In this document: piece after piece, positions 1 to 6,154 of the stretch
How the letters are laid out: every line of letters starts with the position of its first letter
How positions within the stretch are numbered: the stretch's first letter is position 1
Source of the DNA: Flavobacteriales bacterium
GTDB lineage: Bacteria > Bacteroidota > Bacteroidia > Flavobacteriales > Parvicellaceae
NCBI GenBank assembly: GCA_014239715.1
Contig: JAAZYJ010000063.1
Location: forward strand, 1-6,154
Reading direction: 5' to 3'
DNA length: 6,154 nt
The notes under the pieces: model-generated
Seen by the model: only the letters and a program-made list of their open reading frames with translations
The model's database searches: none
Told to the model about the DNA's origin: nothing
Position numbers and translations under genes: made by a program

Positions 1-2945
1 CGAATGGGATAATGTATTTTGGAAATGCTAGCGGATTACTCACTTTTGACCATGAAAGGTGGGACTTCATCCCGATTAGAAAGGGCCAGTATGTGATCTC
101 ATTGTGTACTGACCCCTCATCTAACCTGATCTACGCGGGGTGCGAGGGAGGAGAATTCGGCTACATAAAGCTACATGTTAATGGCGAAAAGGAGTACGTT
201 TCCCTTTCTGACTCTTTGGATGCCGAAATTAAATTGGATAAAGTCTGGCGAACCTATAATTCTAAAGGAATGACATTTTTTCAAACAGAATTAGCCGTTT
301 TCCAATGGAATACAGAAACAGAAAAACTGACATCGATATTGCCAAAGACCTCGTACCATACGATGCTACGCTGTGAAGGCGACATCTATGTCAGAGAGCG
401 ACAAATAGGATTACAGATCTGGAACGGTACCGAATTCACACTTATACCCGATGGGCATAAATTCAAGGATTACGGAGTCTTTGACATTCTGCCGTATGAC
501 TCAGATAACAGATTGATCGTTACACAGGAAATGGGAATGCTCCTTTTAGGGAAAGATTCCATTTCTGCACTTTCTCAAGACTCAACAGAGGACCTCCGCA
601 ATCAACACATAATTGGAGGGGTATACGCTACGGACAGTATATACTTTCTGAATTCGTTAGTAAATGGCGTTTTTGAGATGGATCGATCAGGAGCAATTAC
701 AAATATTTATTCAACGAAATCCGGTTTAAATAGCAATGATATAAAGTCCCTGTTCATAGATGATCACGGCAATCTTTGGCTTGCTACCGGAAATGGAATA
801 AGCGTATTGAACACGAGCGTTCCTCTGGCTTTTTATACGGACGCTGTCGGTCTGGAGGGGAATATACAATGTGTAAAAGAATTTAGCCAATCCCTATTGG
901 TCGGCACCTCCGTTGGATTGTTTCAACAAATTGGCGGTCGACATAGCTTTGAAAAATTAGATCTTGAACAACAAGTCTGGGACCTTGAGATCGTAAATGA
1001 CAACCTTCTTATAGGAACCAATAACGGATTGTTCATTTACGATGGATTTTTTTTAGAAACGATCGCCAATGACAATGTAGAGGACATTTATTTCGATGAA
1101 ATAAACAATACCTTACTTGCCAGTGGTGCGCATGGAGTTGCAGTATATGACGTAATTAACAATTATACCACGATGCAGACGTATCAAAAATCGCTCGGCA
1201 GATCAATGGGTACTGCCAAAGATCCTGGATCAGGGGCCATCTGGATAGGAACAACACAGAGCGGTATATTGAAATTTGAATTTGACGGATTTGAATACGT
1301 TGTAACAGAATTCGGTGATGAGGATGGTGTAAACGTCGGAGAATGGATCAAGCCCGTGCTGATTAATGATCAGCTAAAGTTTGGTTCAACATACGGCTTA
1401 TTGGAATTTAATGAAGGTAGTTCAACCAATGCATCAATCAAAGGTAGGTTCACAGATTATTACGACCATCCATTCCCTGAATTTGCAGAGTTTAACGATT
1501 TTGCGCAGCAGGAAAATGGATTGTGGTATTGCATCAACAATCAAATTGGTTGTCTGGAAAATGATTCACTTTTAAACGACTATCCATTTCAAGGACTTGA
1601 TGTTGGCAGGATCAACTTCATTCAAGCAGACAGTGCACTTTGGGTTGGAGGAACAGAAGGGTTAGTGCGGCTTGAATTTGAACGTTCGAGAAAGATAAAA
1701 ACTCCAAGATTACTCATCAGATCAGTGCATTTTAAAGACAGTATGGTTTATTCAGGTATAGGACCGATCAGCATCCAAAATATTCCCTACAACCTGAACG
1801 ATCTTAAATTCTCTCTAGCGATCGTGTCCAGCTCGATCGTGGACAACATGAGCTACAAATACCTGAATGACGACTTGGAATGGTCCGACTGGAATAGTTC
1901 GCCGGTAATTGAGCTGCACAATTTAGCTTATGGAGAACATACTATCGAAGTTGTTGGGAAGGACCAGTTCGGGACAGAAACTCAAAAAGTTAGTTTTTCA
2001 TTTACCATCAGCGCTCCCTGGTATTTCAAATGGTGGGCCTTTACCATTTACCTCATCTTATTTTTAATACTGATCGTGTTTGCCGTATACATGGGCAGAA
2101 GAAGACTAAGGAAGCAGAACATCTGGCTGGAAGGCGTTGTAGCAACGAGGACCTCTGAGCTCGAAAAAAGCTATAATCAAATAAAAGAACAGAAGGAAGA
2201 GATCACCGACAGTATCAATTACGCTAAACGTATTCAAGAAGCCATACTTCCCCGACAAGAAGACATCAACGAGGCATTGAAAGATTATTTCGTACTCTAT
2301 CGACCTAAGGATATCGTCAGTGGTGATTTCTATTGGTTTGCTGAAGTCGAAGAACAACAAATATTTGTTTGTGCTGATTGCACCGGACATGGCGTACCCG
2401 GTGGATTTATGAGTATGATCGGGTCGGACAAGCTGAACCGGAAAGTTCTGGAAGAAGGATTTGACTCTCCTTCTGATATTCTCAGAGAACTGAATATAGG
2501 CATTAAGCAGTCGTTGAAACAAGTGGATGATGAACATTCAACCAGAGACGGGATGGATGCAGCAATCGTCAAAATTGATGGCTTAAAACTAACCTATTCC
2601 GGTGCCAACAGACCACTATGGATCGTGAGAAACGGAAGTTTAAATGAAATAAAGCCGACAAAAGCTGCGATTGCAGGATTGACTCCGAATGAGCAGGAAT
2701 ACGAACTTCATCATATACAATTAGAACCCGGAGATGCTATATACCTTACTACAGACGGCTATCCGGATCAATTCGGAGGAGAGAAAGGTAAGAAATTCAA
2801 GCCCAAGCAGTTAAAAAGCATTCTCGAAGAAATACACGAATTTGAAATGCCACGACAAGAGGAAGTTCTAAGTCAAAAATTAATCGAATGGATGGGCAAC
2901 CTTGAGCAAATTGATGACGTCTGTATGGTTGGTATCAGGATCTGA
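1..2945 (+). CDS. Sensor protein phosphatase: beta-propeller, Y_Y_Y, TM helix, SpoIIE/PP2C (5'-partial)
   Basis: Transmembrane signalling protein that probably senses an extracytoplasmic cue and dephosphorylates a cytoplasmic Ser/Thr phosphoprotein. The frame is open to the left edge: residues N-G-I precede the first visible ATG at 12, and NGIMYFGNASGL is an ordinary propeller blade, so the true start is outside. Numbering from that ATG (977 codons): propeller repeats about 1-560, with a clear regulator-propeller repeat at 241-267 (NDIKSLFIDDHGNLWLATG); Y_Y_Y domain about 594-668; transmembrane helix about 673-694, followed by a basic RRRLRK stop-transfer; coiled coil about 700-745; phosphatase 733-977. 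The metal-binding acidic residues expected of PP2C/SpoIIE enzymes are present: D772 (GDFYW), D789 (ADCTGHG), D915 (TTDGYPD), D968/D969 (DDVCM). No histidine kinase, HAMP or receiver domain is seen. The substrate is unknown; family members usually act on anti-sigma antagonist (STAS) proteins, and none is encoded here. Confidence 0.92.
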   Translation, partial: NGIMYFGNASGLLTFDHERWDFIPIRKGQYVISLCTDPSSNLIYAGCEGGEFGYIKLHVNGEKEYVSLSDSLDAEIKLDKVWRTYNSKGMTFFQTELAVFQWNTETEKLTSILPKTSYHTMLRCEGDIYVRERQIGLQIWNGTEFTLIPDGHKFKDYGVFDILPYDSDNRLIVTQEMGMLLLGKDSISALSQDSTEDLRNQHIIGGVYATDSIYFLNSLVNGVFEMDRSGAITNIYSTKSGLNSNDIKSLFIDDHGNLWLATGNGISVLNTSVPLAFYTDAVGLEGNIQCVKEFSQSLLVGTSVGLFQQIGGRHSFEKLDLEQQVWDLEIVNDNLLIGTNNGLFIYDGFFLETIANDNVEDIYFDEINNTLLASGAHGVAVYDVINNYTTMQTYQKSLGRSMGTAKDPGSGAIWIGTTQSGILKFEFDGFEYVVTEFGDEDGVNVGEWIKPVLINDQLKFGSTYGLLEFNEGSSTNASIKGRFTDYYDHPFPEFAEFNDFAQQENGLWYCINNQIGCLENDSLLNDYPFQGLDVGRINFIQADSALWVGGTEGLVRLEFERSRKIKTPRLLIRSVHFKDSMVYSGIGPISIQNIPYNLNDLKFSLAIVSSSIVDNMSYKYLNDDLEWSDWNSSPVIELHNLAYGEHTIEVVGKDQFGTETQKVSFSFTISAPWYFKWWAFTIYLILFLILIVFAVYMGRRRLRKQNIWLEGVVATRTSELEKSYNQIKEQKEEITDSINYAKRIQEAILPRQEDINEALKDYFVLYRPKDIVSGDFYWFAEVEEQQIFVCADCTGHGVPGGFMSMIGSDKLNRKVLEEGFDSPSDILRELNIGIKQSLKQVDDEHSTRDGMDAAIVKIDGLKLTYSGANRPLWIVRNGSLNEIKPTKAAIAGLTPNEQEYELHHIQLEPGDAIYLTTDGYPDQFGGEKGKKFKPKQLKSILEEIHEFEMPRQEEVLSQKLIEWMGNLEQIDDVCMVGIRI

Positions 2946-2967
2946 GCGATGTATATTTTCCTGATAC
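2932..2967. repeat. Inverted repeat spanning the phosphatase stop codon
   Basis: Perfect 9-bp arms GTATCAGGA (2932-2940) and TCCTGATAC (2959-2967) are separated by 18 nt that contain the TGA stop of the phosphatase gene. In the transcript this could form a hairpin with the stop codon in its loop. It ends exactly where the next palindrome begins. No U-run follows, so a classical intrinsic terminator is not supported. Confidence 0.5.
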
Positions 2968-2997
2968 TGTAACAAATGAACATTTTCATTTGTTACA
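2968..2997. promoter_or_regulatory. 30-nt perfect palindrome, candidate operator or bidirectional hairpin
   Basis: Arms TGTAACAAATGAA (2968-2980) and TTCATTTGTTACA (2985-2997) are perfect 13-bp inverted repeats around a 4-nt centre (CATT). The size and symmetry suit a dimeric HTH regulator site, and the right arm contains the TTTG of a possible promoter for the small ORF at 3036. The TetR regulator encoded next door is a candidate binder (inference). The alternative is a 13-bp RNA hairpin acting as a weak terminator for the phosphatase gene or the opposing operon; the flanks TTTACAG (+) and GTATCAG (-) lack a proper U-tract. Confidence 0.55.
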
Positions 2998-3017
2998 TTT
3001 ACAGAGACCTACTTTAT
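2989..3017 (+). promoter_or_regulatory. Possible Bacteroidota-type promoter for the small ORF
   Basis: TTTG at 2989-2992 is followed after 17 nt by TACTTTAT at 3010-3017, a partial match to the Bacteroidota -33 TTTG / -7 TAnnTTTG pattern (the last two -7 bases do not match). Transcription would start near 3022-3025, leaving a leader of about 11-14 nt before the ATG at 3036. The -33 element lies inside the right arm of the palindrome, so a protein bound there would block RNA polymerase. The match is weak and rests on motif and position only. Confidence 0.3.
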
Positions 3018-3035
3018 CCACTAACCACTACTACT

Positions 3036-3155
3036 ATGAGTAACGATGCCAAGAGAATAGAAAATTCAAAAGCAAATTTTTTCGTCCGAATTATCATAAT
3101 GTCTGCATTTTTGGCACTAACCGTTGGTGTCATGGGTATGACTATGCTAGATTGA
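3036..3155 (+). CDS. Small single-pass membrane peptide, 39 aa, hypothetical
   Basis: The 39-codon ORF ATG 3036 to TGA 3153-3155 reads as a charged N-terminus (MSNDAKRIENSKAN) followed by one hydrophobic segment, about residues 15-38 (FFVRIIIMSAFLALTVGVMG, then MTMLD). This is the plan of a small membrane protein with a hydrophilic N-terminal tail. The palindrome and possible promoter lie just upstream, and the start is preceded by an AT/AC-rich leader (CCACTACTACT) without a Shine-Dalgarno, as is normal in Bacteroidota. An in-frame ATG at 2976 would extend it to 59 codons but starts inside the palindrome and adds an unconvincing sequence, so 3036 is preferred. Its last 9 nt overlap the 3' end of the convergent tetR gene. 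I do not recognise a family; a chance ORF is possible. Confidence 0.45.
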   Translation: MSNDAKRIENSKANFFVRIIIMSAFLALTVGVMGMTMLD

Positions 3156-3782
3156 TTTGCCAAATTTGGTAAACTCGTAGGCAGGATCTATAATCCCTGT
3201 AAATTTCATTTTATAGTGATGATTGAATGCCGCAAGAACTTCTATGTTGTTTTCTCGCATAATATCATTCATGCCCAACATTTGAAAAAATTGCTGATCA
3301 TCAAGGCTCATTAATACCGGATTAGTGTCCGCTTTAAATACGCCAATTTCAATTCCAACCTCATAATAATCCTTCAAATTAAGATATGTTTGTCGATTGA
3401 AATTGACGACAACCTTCCAAAGCTTTGGATACCCTTCTTTTATTTCATTCATTAAATTGGTAGAAATATCAAACAGCTGCACACAGTAAAACAGTACGGC
3501 TTTCCTGTACCGTTCAGTATATGGCAACGTTATGTTCTCAAGGACAGTTTTATATTCAGAAATGATTCCCAGCTTGTAATTCAAAGCCGCTTCCAGTAGT
3601 TCGTCTTTGGATGCAAAGTGGTTGTAGATCGTAGTCTTGCTCATGGAAAGATCAGAAGCCATTTTTGACATTCTGACCTTCGCAATGCCATTCTTCTGAA
3701 AATATACCATTGCCTTAATGGCCAGATCCTCTTTGATCCTGGCATTGTTGTAACGAATCTTATCGGTAGTTTTCCGGCCCAT
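3147..3782 (-). CDS. TetR/AcrR family transcriptional regulator
   Basis: One-component DNA-binding regulator of 211 aa, the usual TetR length. The N-terminal HTH is clear: an arginine/lysine-rich start (MGRKTTDKIR), helix 1 with AMVYFQKNGIAKVRM (25-38), then MASDLSMSKTTIYNHFASKDELL (41-63), the hallmark SKTTIYNHF recognition helix and turn. Residues about 70-211 are a divergent helical ligand and dimerisation domain from which no ligand can be read. It is the last gene of the - strand operon, 9 nt after the thioesterase stop, so it is probably co-transcribed with it and may autoregulate the operon. Given the neighbours, a fatty acid, acyl-CoA or long-chain alcohol ligand is plausible (inference, by analogy with TetR-type FadR proteins that respond to acyl-CoA). 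No promoter of its own was found; the region upstream of the operon lies outside the window. Confidence 0.9.
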   Translation of the reverse strand: MGRKTTDKIRYNNARIKEDLAIKAMVYFQKNGIAKVRMSKMASDLSMSKTTIYNHFASKDELLEAALNYKLGIISEYKTVLENITLPYTERYRKAVLFYCVQLFDISTNLMNEIKEGYPKLWKVVVNFNRQTYLNLKDYYEVGIEIGVFKADTNPVLMSLDDQQFFQMLGMNDIMRENNIEVLAAFNHHYKMKFTGIIDPAYEFTKFGKSI

Positions 3783-3791
3783 CTAACTCAA

Positions 3792-4193
3792 TTATAATTT
3801 GCGAGTTAATACTTCCAACAGCTCTCCTTCGACCGGTAGAACTTTTTTTGTTTTTAAGTCAATAATAACAAAGGTAACATCGGCACCTGCAGCCAGCACC
3901 CCGGTTTTCTTAATGCTAACTTCCTGACGTAATGTGAGGCTGCTACCGCCAATTCTTGACAATTCTGTTTGAATACAGAGAACATCACCTAACACTGCCG
4001 GATTCTTATAATCAATATTAATATTAACCACAACAAAACCCCATCCTTTCTCAATGAATAAATTAGGAGGGTATGCCTCATAGTGGGACCATCTGGCCTC
4101 TTCCAGCATTTCCAGGAATCTGGCATTATTAACATGCTGATACACATCCAGGTGATAACCGCGGACCTTTATTTCAATTGAACTTTTATCCAT
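3792..4193 (-). CDS. fadM: FadM-like long-chain acyl-CoA thioesterase (hotdog fold, 4HBT family)
   Basis: Cytoplasmic enzyme that should hydrolyse acyl-CoA to free acid and CoA. The 133-aa length fits a single hotdog domain. The N-terminal motif IKVRGYHLDVYQHVNNAR (residues 8-25) carries the 4HBT-type aspartate (D16) and the HVNNA turn, followed by FLEMLEEARW (26-35) at the start of the central helix. From memory, this motif is the same as in Escherichia coli FadM (YbaW), and the similarity continues through FVVVNINIDYKNPAVLGD (53-70) and the IDLKTKK..EGEL tail. E. coli FadM is thioesterase III, which removes dead-end dienoyl-CoA during oleate beta-oxidation. The start codon ATG (4193-4191) overlaps the stop of the upstream oxidoreductase as ATGGATAA, which suggests translational coupling. 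The subfamily is well supported; the substrate in this organism is inferred. Confidence 0.9.
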   Translation of the reverse strand: MDKSSIEIKVRGYHLDVYQHVNNARFLEMLEEARWSHYEAYPPNLFIEKGWGFVVVNINIDYKNPAVLGDVLCIQTELSRIGGSSLTLRQEVSIKKTGVLAAGADVTFVIIDLKTKKVLPVEGELLEVLTRKL

Positions 4194-6154
4194 GTAAAAT
4201 AGTATTAACAGTGAAATGGCTGAGTGCCATTATCGAGATCATAGGATTGATCCCCGGACAGCTGGGTAACGCGCTGCCATCAGCAATATACAAATTTGAG
4301 CACCCGACAAAAGAACCGTCCGGCCGAACCGGGTGGGTCTTTCTGTTGCCTCCCATTCGGCATGATGACATTTGATGCGCTGAGTAAAGAGCATAGTCAT
4401 TTGTTCGCCATTTCCATGAGGTCATTTTCTTGTATACTTCATTTCGCTCATGAGCTGACATATTAGCGGTAACGACTTTTCTTGACCTATGGGGGAAAAC
4501 GACTTCCTCAGCTCCTGCTGCTATATGTATTTCAGCCGCCTCCTTCATGCCCATTAACGAATGATTTAGGTCATAAGAGTGCATCTTATAGTTCACTGTT
4601 GCGTGCATATTCCTATCTACTGTCACCTTGCCGCCGTACCGATCTCTGGTAAGCACGATAAACGCTGCACAATTAGGTGCCATAGTAAAATCATCTTTGT
4701 GTTGTTGCTTTGATATCCATGGCAATGTCATCCCTATTACTCCAGGGTGAACAGGAGCAGTTTCCACCCAATAACCGTAATTCCCATCAATCCTAGCATT
4801 GTCCTTTACAACGGTTGACATCATAGGACCGAACCAAGGTTCAATTTTGTCACTGTATCTAGCTGCAATACCAACTGTAGGGTGGAAAAATAAATTTCTT
4901 CCAAGCTCTTTGTGTTTTAAACCACTCCTGATTAATAAAGCTGGAGTGTGAATTGCTCCACAAGCTACAATGACCTTGTCAGCCGTAACCGTAACCGTAA
5001 CATTTTTACCATTCGTCTTCTGAGTTGCTACTGCGCCGGATGCCCTTCCTGAAGACATGGTTATCGTTCGAACTTCAGTGTTGCAGTAGATTCTGGCACC
5101 TCGATCGGATGCATTTTGAATGGTAGTTCTCATCGTTCCCTGCTTACACCCTCCTATGCAACCAAAACCACAATAACCGCAGCTTTTCACTCCTTTTTCA
5201 TTACACCCAAGCACATTTCTTTGAATAACTTTTGGATTCAAGCCCCTTTTCAATGCGCCATCCCACAATTTCTGATTTTGGGGGTTGTGAGTCGAATTTT
5301 CAGCATTCACATTTAAGATCCGCATCACTTCAGCTACACCTTCCTGATATTTTTCAGAACCAACATGCTCCAAGTCATGCTCTTCACACCACTCTTGAAT
5401 GATATGATCCGGTGTCGGGAATGAGGCATTCCAATTGACTGTTGTTCCGCCTCCAAGGCAGCTTCCTGCAAATACAGTAACCCCGCCATCCGCAGTGGTT
5501 AATGCACCGCCTCGATCATACAATTGGCTTATCATATCCCACTCCTTTTCACTGAACTCCTTTTCATTGAGGTAATTGCCTTTTTCCATCAAGACAATAT
5601 CCTTCCCTGCTTCAGCTAGCATTCCGGCAGCCAGGCCTCCACCAGCACCAGAGCCAATGATTAGAATTTCACAGCTGATCTCCAGGTCATTCTCGGCAAC
5701 ATTCGTTCTGATTTCCGTAGGTTCACTAGCAACGCTCGATACGGGACCTTCATACCCAATTTTCTCATGTACGACAGGTATTTCATCAGAACTCGCTGAA
5801 TAGGTCATGAAAGTGGATAGCTTTCGAAATACGTTGAAGGCTTTTCTGAGAACACTTATCTGACTTTTAGACCACCTAACGAACAACTTTTCTTTCTGTT
5901 CATCTGTTAACTTTTCAAATGATTTTAGTGGCCCCCCATATATCAGTCCTACATAACCGGAAGAAATTAATTTGAGCACTTTTTTTAGGTCAGCAATTTC
6001 CTGTTGAGGCAATTTCGAGGCAGTTTCTTCGATCTTTGAGGCCAGATCAATACTAGACGATCTAAAGTCCCAATAGTCCGTATCATCATCCAAATGTTCC
6101 GTTGGACCCACAAAGGTGTCACAGATTTCCTTTAGGATTTTATGTTCAAAATCA
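4186..6154 (-). CDS. GMC oxidoreductase, long-chain fatty alcohol oxidase type (5'-partial)
   Basis: FAD enzyme probably oxidising long-chain alcohols to aldehydes. The frame stays open to the right edge: 14 more codons (DFEHKILKEICDTF) precede the GTG at 6111-6109, and EICDTFVGPTEHL resembles the N-terminal region of fatty alcohol oxidases, so the GTG is not the start. Numbering from that GTG (641 codons): helical N-terminal region 1-125, with the WSKSQISVLRKAFN and IGYEGP features of this subfamily; FAD-binding GSGAGGG 153-159 with E176 at the strand end; GMC signature GSCLGGGTTVNW 216-227; cysteine-rich loop C303, C311, C314, C318, C322; C-terminal GMC domain with the catalytic pair H579 (SAHQMSSCRMG) and N622 (PGINPM), and IADGSALP 609-616. 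No clear transmembrane helix or signal peptide is seen in the visible part. It is the first visible gene of the operon with the thioesterase and TetR gene. Whether it uses O2 or passes electrons to another acceptor cannot be told. Confidence 0.9.
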   Translation of the reverse strand, partial: DFEHKILKEICDTFVGPTEHLDDDTDYWDFRSSSIDLASKIEETASKLPQQEIADLKKVLKLISSGYVGLIYGGPLKSFEKLTDEQKEKLFVRWSKSQISVLRKAFNVFRKLSTFMTYSASSDEIPVVHEKIGYEGPVSSVASEPTEIRTNVAENDLEISCEILIIGSGAGGGLAAGMLAEAGKDIVLMEKGNYLNEKEFSEKEWDMISQLYDRGGALTTADGGVTVFAGSCLGGGTTVNWNASFPTPDHIIQEWCEEHDLEHVGSEKYQEGVAEVMRILNVNAENSTHNPQNQKLWDGALKRGLNPKVIQRNVLGCNEKGVKSCGYCGFGCIGGCKQGTMRTTIQNASDRGARIYCNTEVRTITMSSGRASGAVATQKTNGKNVTVTVTADKVIVACGAIHTPALLIRSGLKHKELGRNLFFHPTVGIAARYSDKIEPWFGPMMSTVVKDNARIDGNYGYWVETAPVHPGVIGMTLPWISKQQHKDDFTMAPNCAAFIVLTRDRYGGKVTVDRNMHATVNYKMHSYDLNHSLMGMKEAAEIHIAAGAEEVVFPHRSRKVVTANMSAHERNEVYKKMTSWKWRTNDYALYSAHQMSSCRMGGNRKTHPVRPDGSFVGCSNLYIADGSALPSCPGINPMISIMALSHFTVNTILHG

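Noticed and set aside
2106..2572. Two open frames on the - strand inside the phosphatase domain
   Set aside because: They are antisense to well-conserved SpoIIE motifs, have low-complexity or unlikely compositions, and no supporting signals.
3156..3173. Near-palindrome TTTGCCAAATTTGGTAAA just after the small ORF
   Set aside because: It is within the tetR coding end (codons for K-F-G), has one mismatched pair and no room for a good hairpin loop or U-tract, so it is not called a terminator.
3784..3808. Nested short palindromes (TAACTC...GAGTTA and AATTATAATT) at the fadM/tetR junction, considered as a TetR operator
   Set aside because: The arms are only 6 and 5 bp, the centres do not coincide, and the sequence is AT-rich, so chance explains it.
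4178..4375. 65-codon + strand frame at the fadM/GMC junction
   Set aside because: It lies opposite the conserved GMC C-terminal domain and is a reading-frame shadow.
4983..5000. Three tandem copies of CCGTAA
   Set aside because: The repeat is in frame within the GMC gene and encodes a VTVTVT beta strand; no sign of a regulatory or phase-variable repeat.
5116..5803. Two + strand open frames of 66 and 75 codons
   Set aside because: Both are antisense to the FAD-binding and cysteine-rich parts of the GMC gene and show no protein-family features.
6109..6111. GTG as the start of the GMC gene
   Set aside because: The frame continues upstream to the window edge with family-like sequence (EICDTFVGPTEHL), so the gene is treated as truncated by the window.

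Overview
The window looks like a chromosomal piece from a Bacteroidota genome, probably of the Cytophagia type. This is inferred from three things: a periplasmic two-component-regulator-like propeller with a Y_Y_Y domain, the Bacteroidota style of SpoIIE phosphatase (motifs INYAKRIQEAILP, GDFYW, ADCTGHGVPGGFMS), and AT-rich leaders without Shine-Dalgarno sequences. No rRNA, tRNA, CRISPR array, insertion sequence or phage gene was seen.

Layout. The left half (1-2945, + strand) is the 3' part of one large gene. It encodes a membrane sensor: an extracytoplasmic beta-propeller, a Y_Y_Y domain, one transmembrane helix, a coiled coil and a cytoplasmic PP2C/SpoIIE phosphatase. Its 5' end is outside the window. 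The right half (3147-6154, - strand) is a tight three-gene operon read right to left: a GMC oxidoreductase of the long-chain fatty alcohol oxidase type (5' end outside the window), then a FadM-like acyl-CoA thioesterase overlapping it by 8 nt, then a TetR-family regulator 9 nt further on. Between the two halves, at about 2946-3146, lie two back-to-back inverted repeats, a possible promoter, and a 39-codon ORF for a small single-pass membrane peptide whose end overlaps the end of the tetR gene by 9 nt.

How the genes may work together (inference). The operon joins an FAD enzyme that probably oxidises long-chain alcohols to aldehydes with a thioesterase that releases free acids from acyl-CoA. 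A TetR protein at the end of the operon could sense a fatty acyl compound. The phosphatase gene converges on the operon and nothing in the sequence links it to lipid metabolism; its likely target, an anti-sigma antagonist or similar phosphoprotein, is not in the window.

Most of the window is recognisable. The least explained part is the 200-nt convergent intergenic region, with its 13-bp-arm palindrome placed over a possible promoter for the small membrane peptide. The cysteine cluster in the GMC enzyme is also worth a second look.
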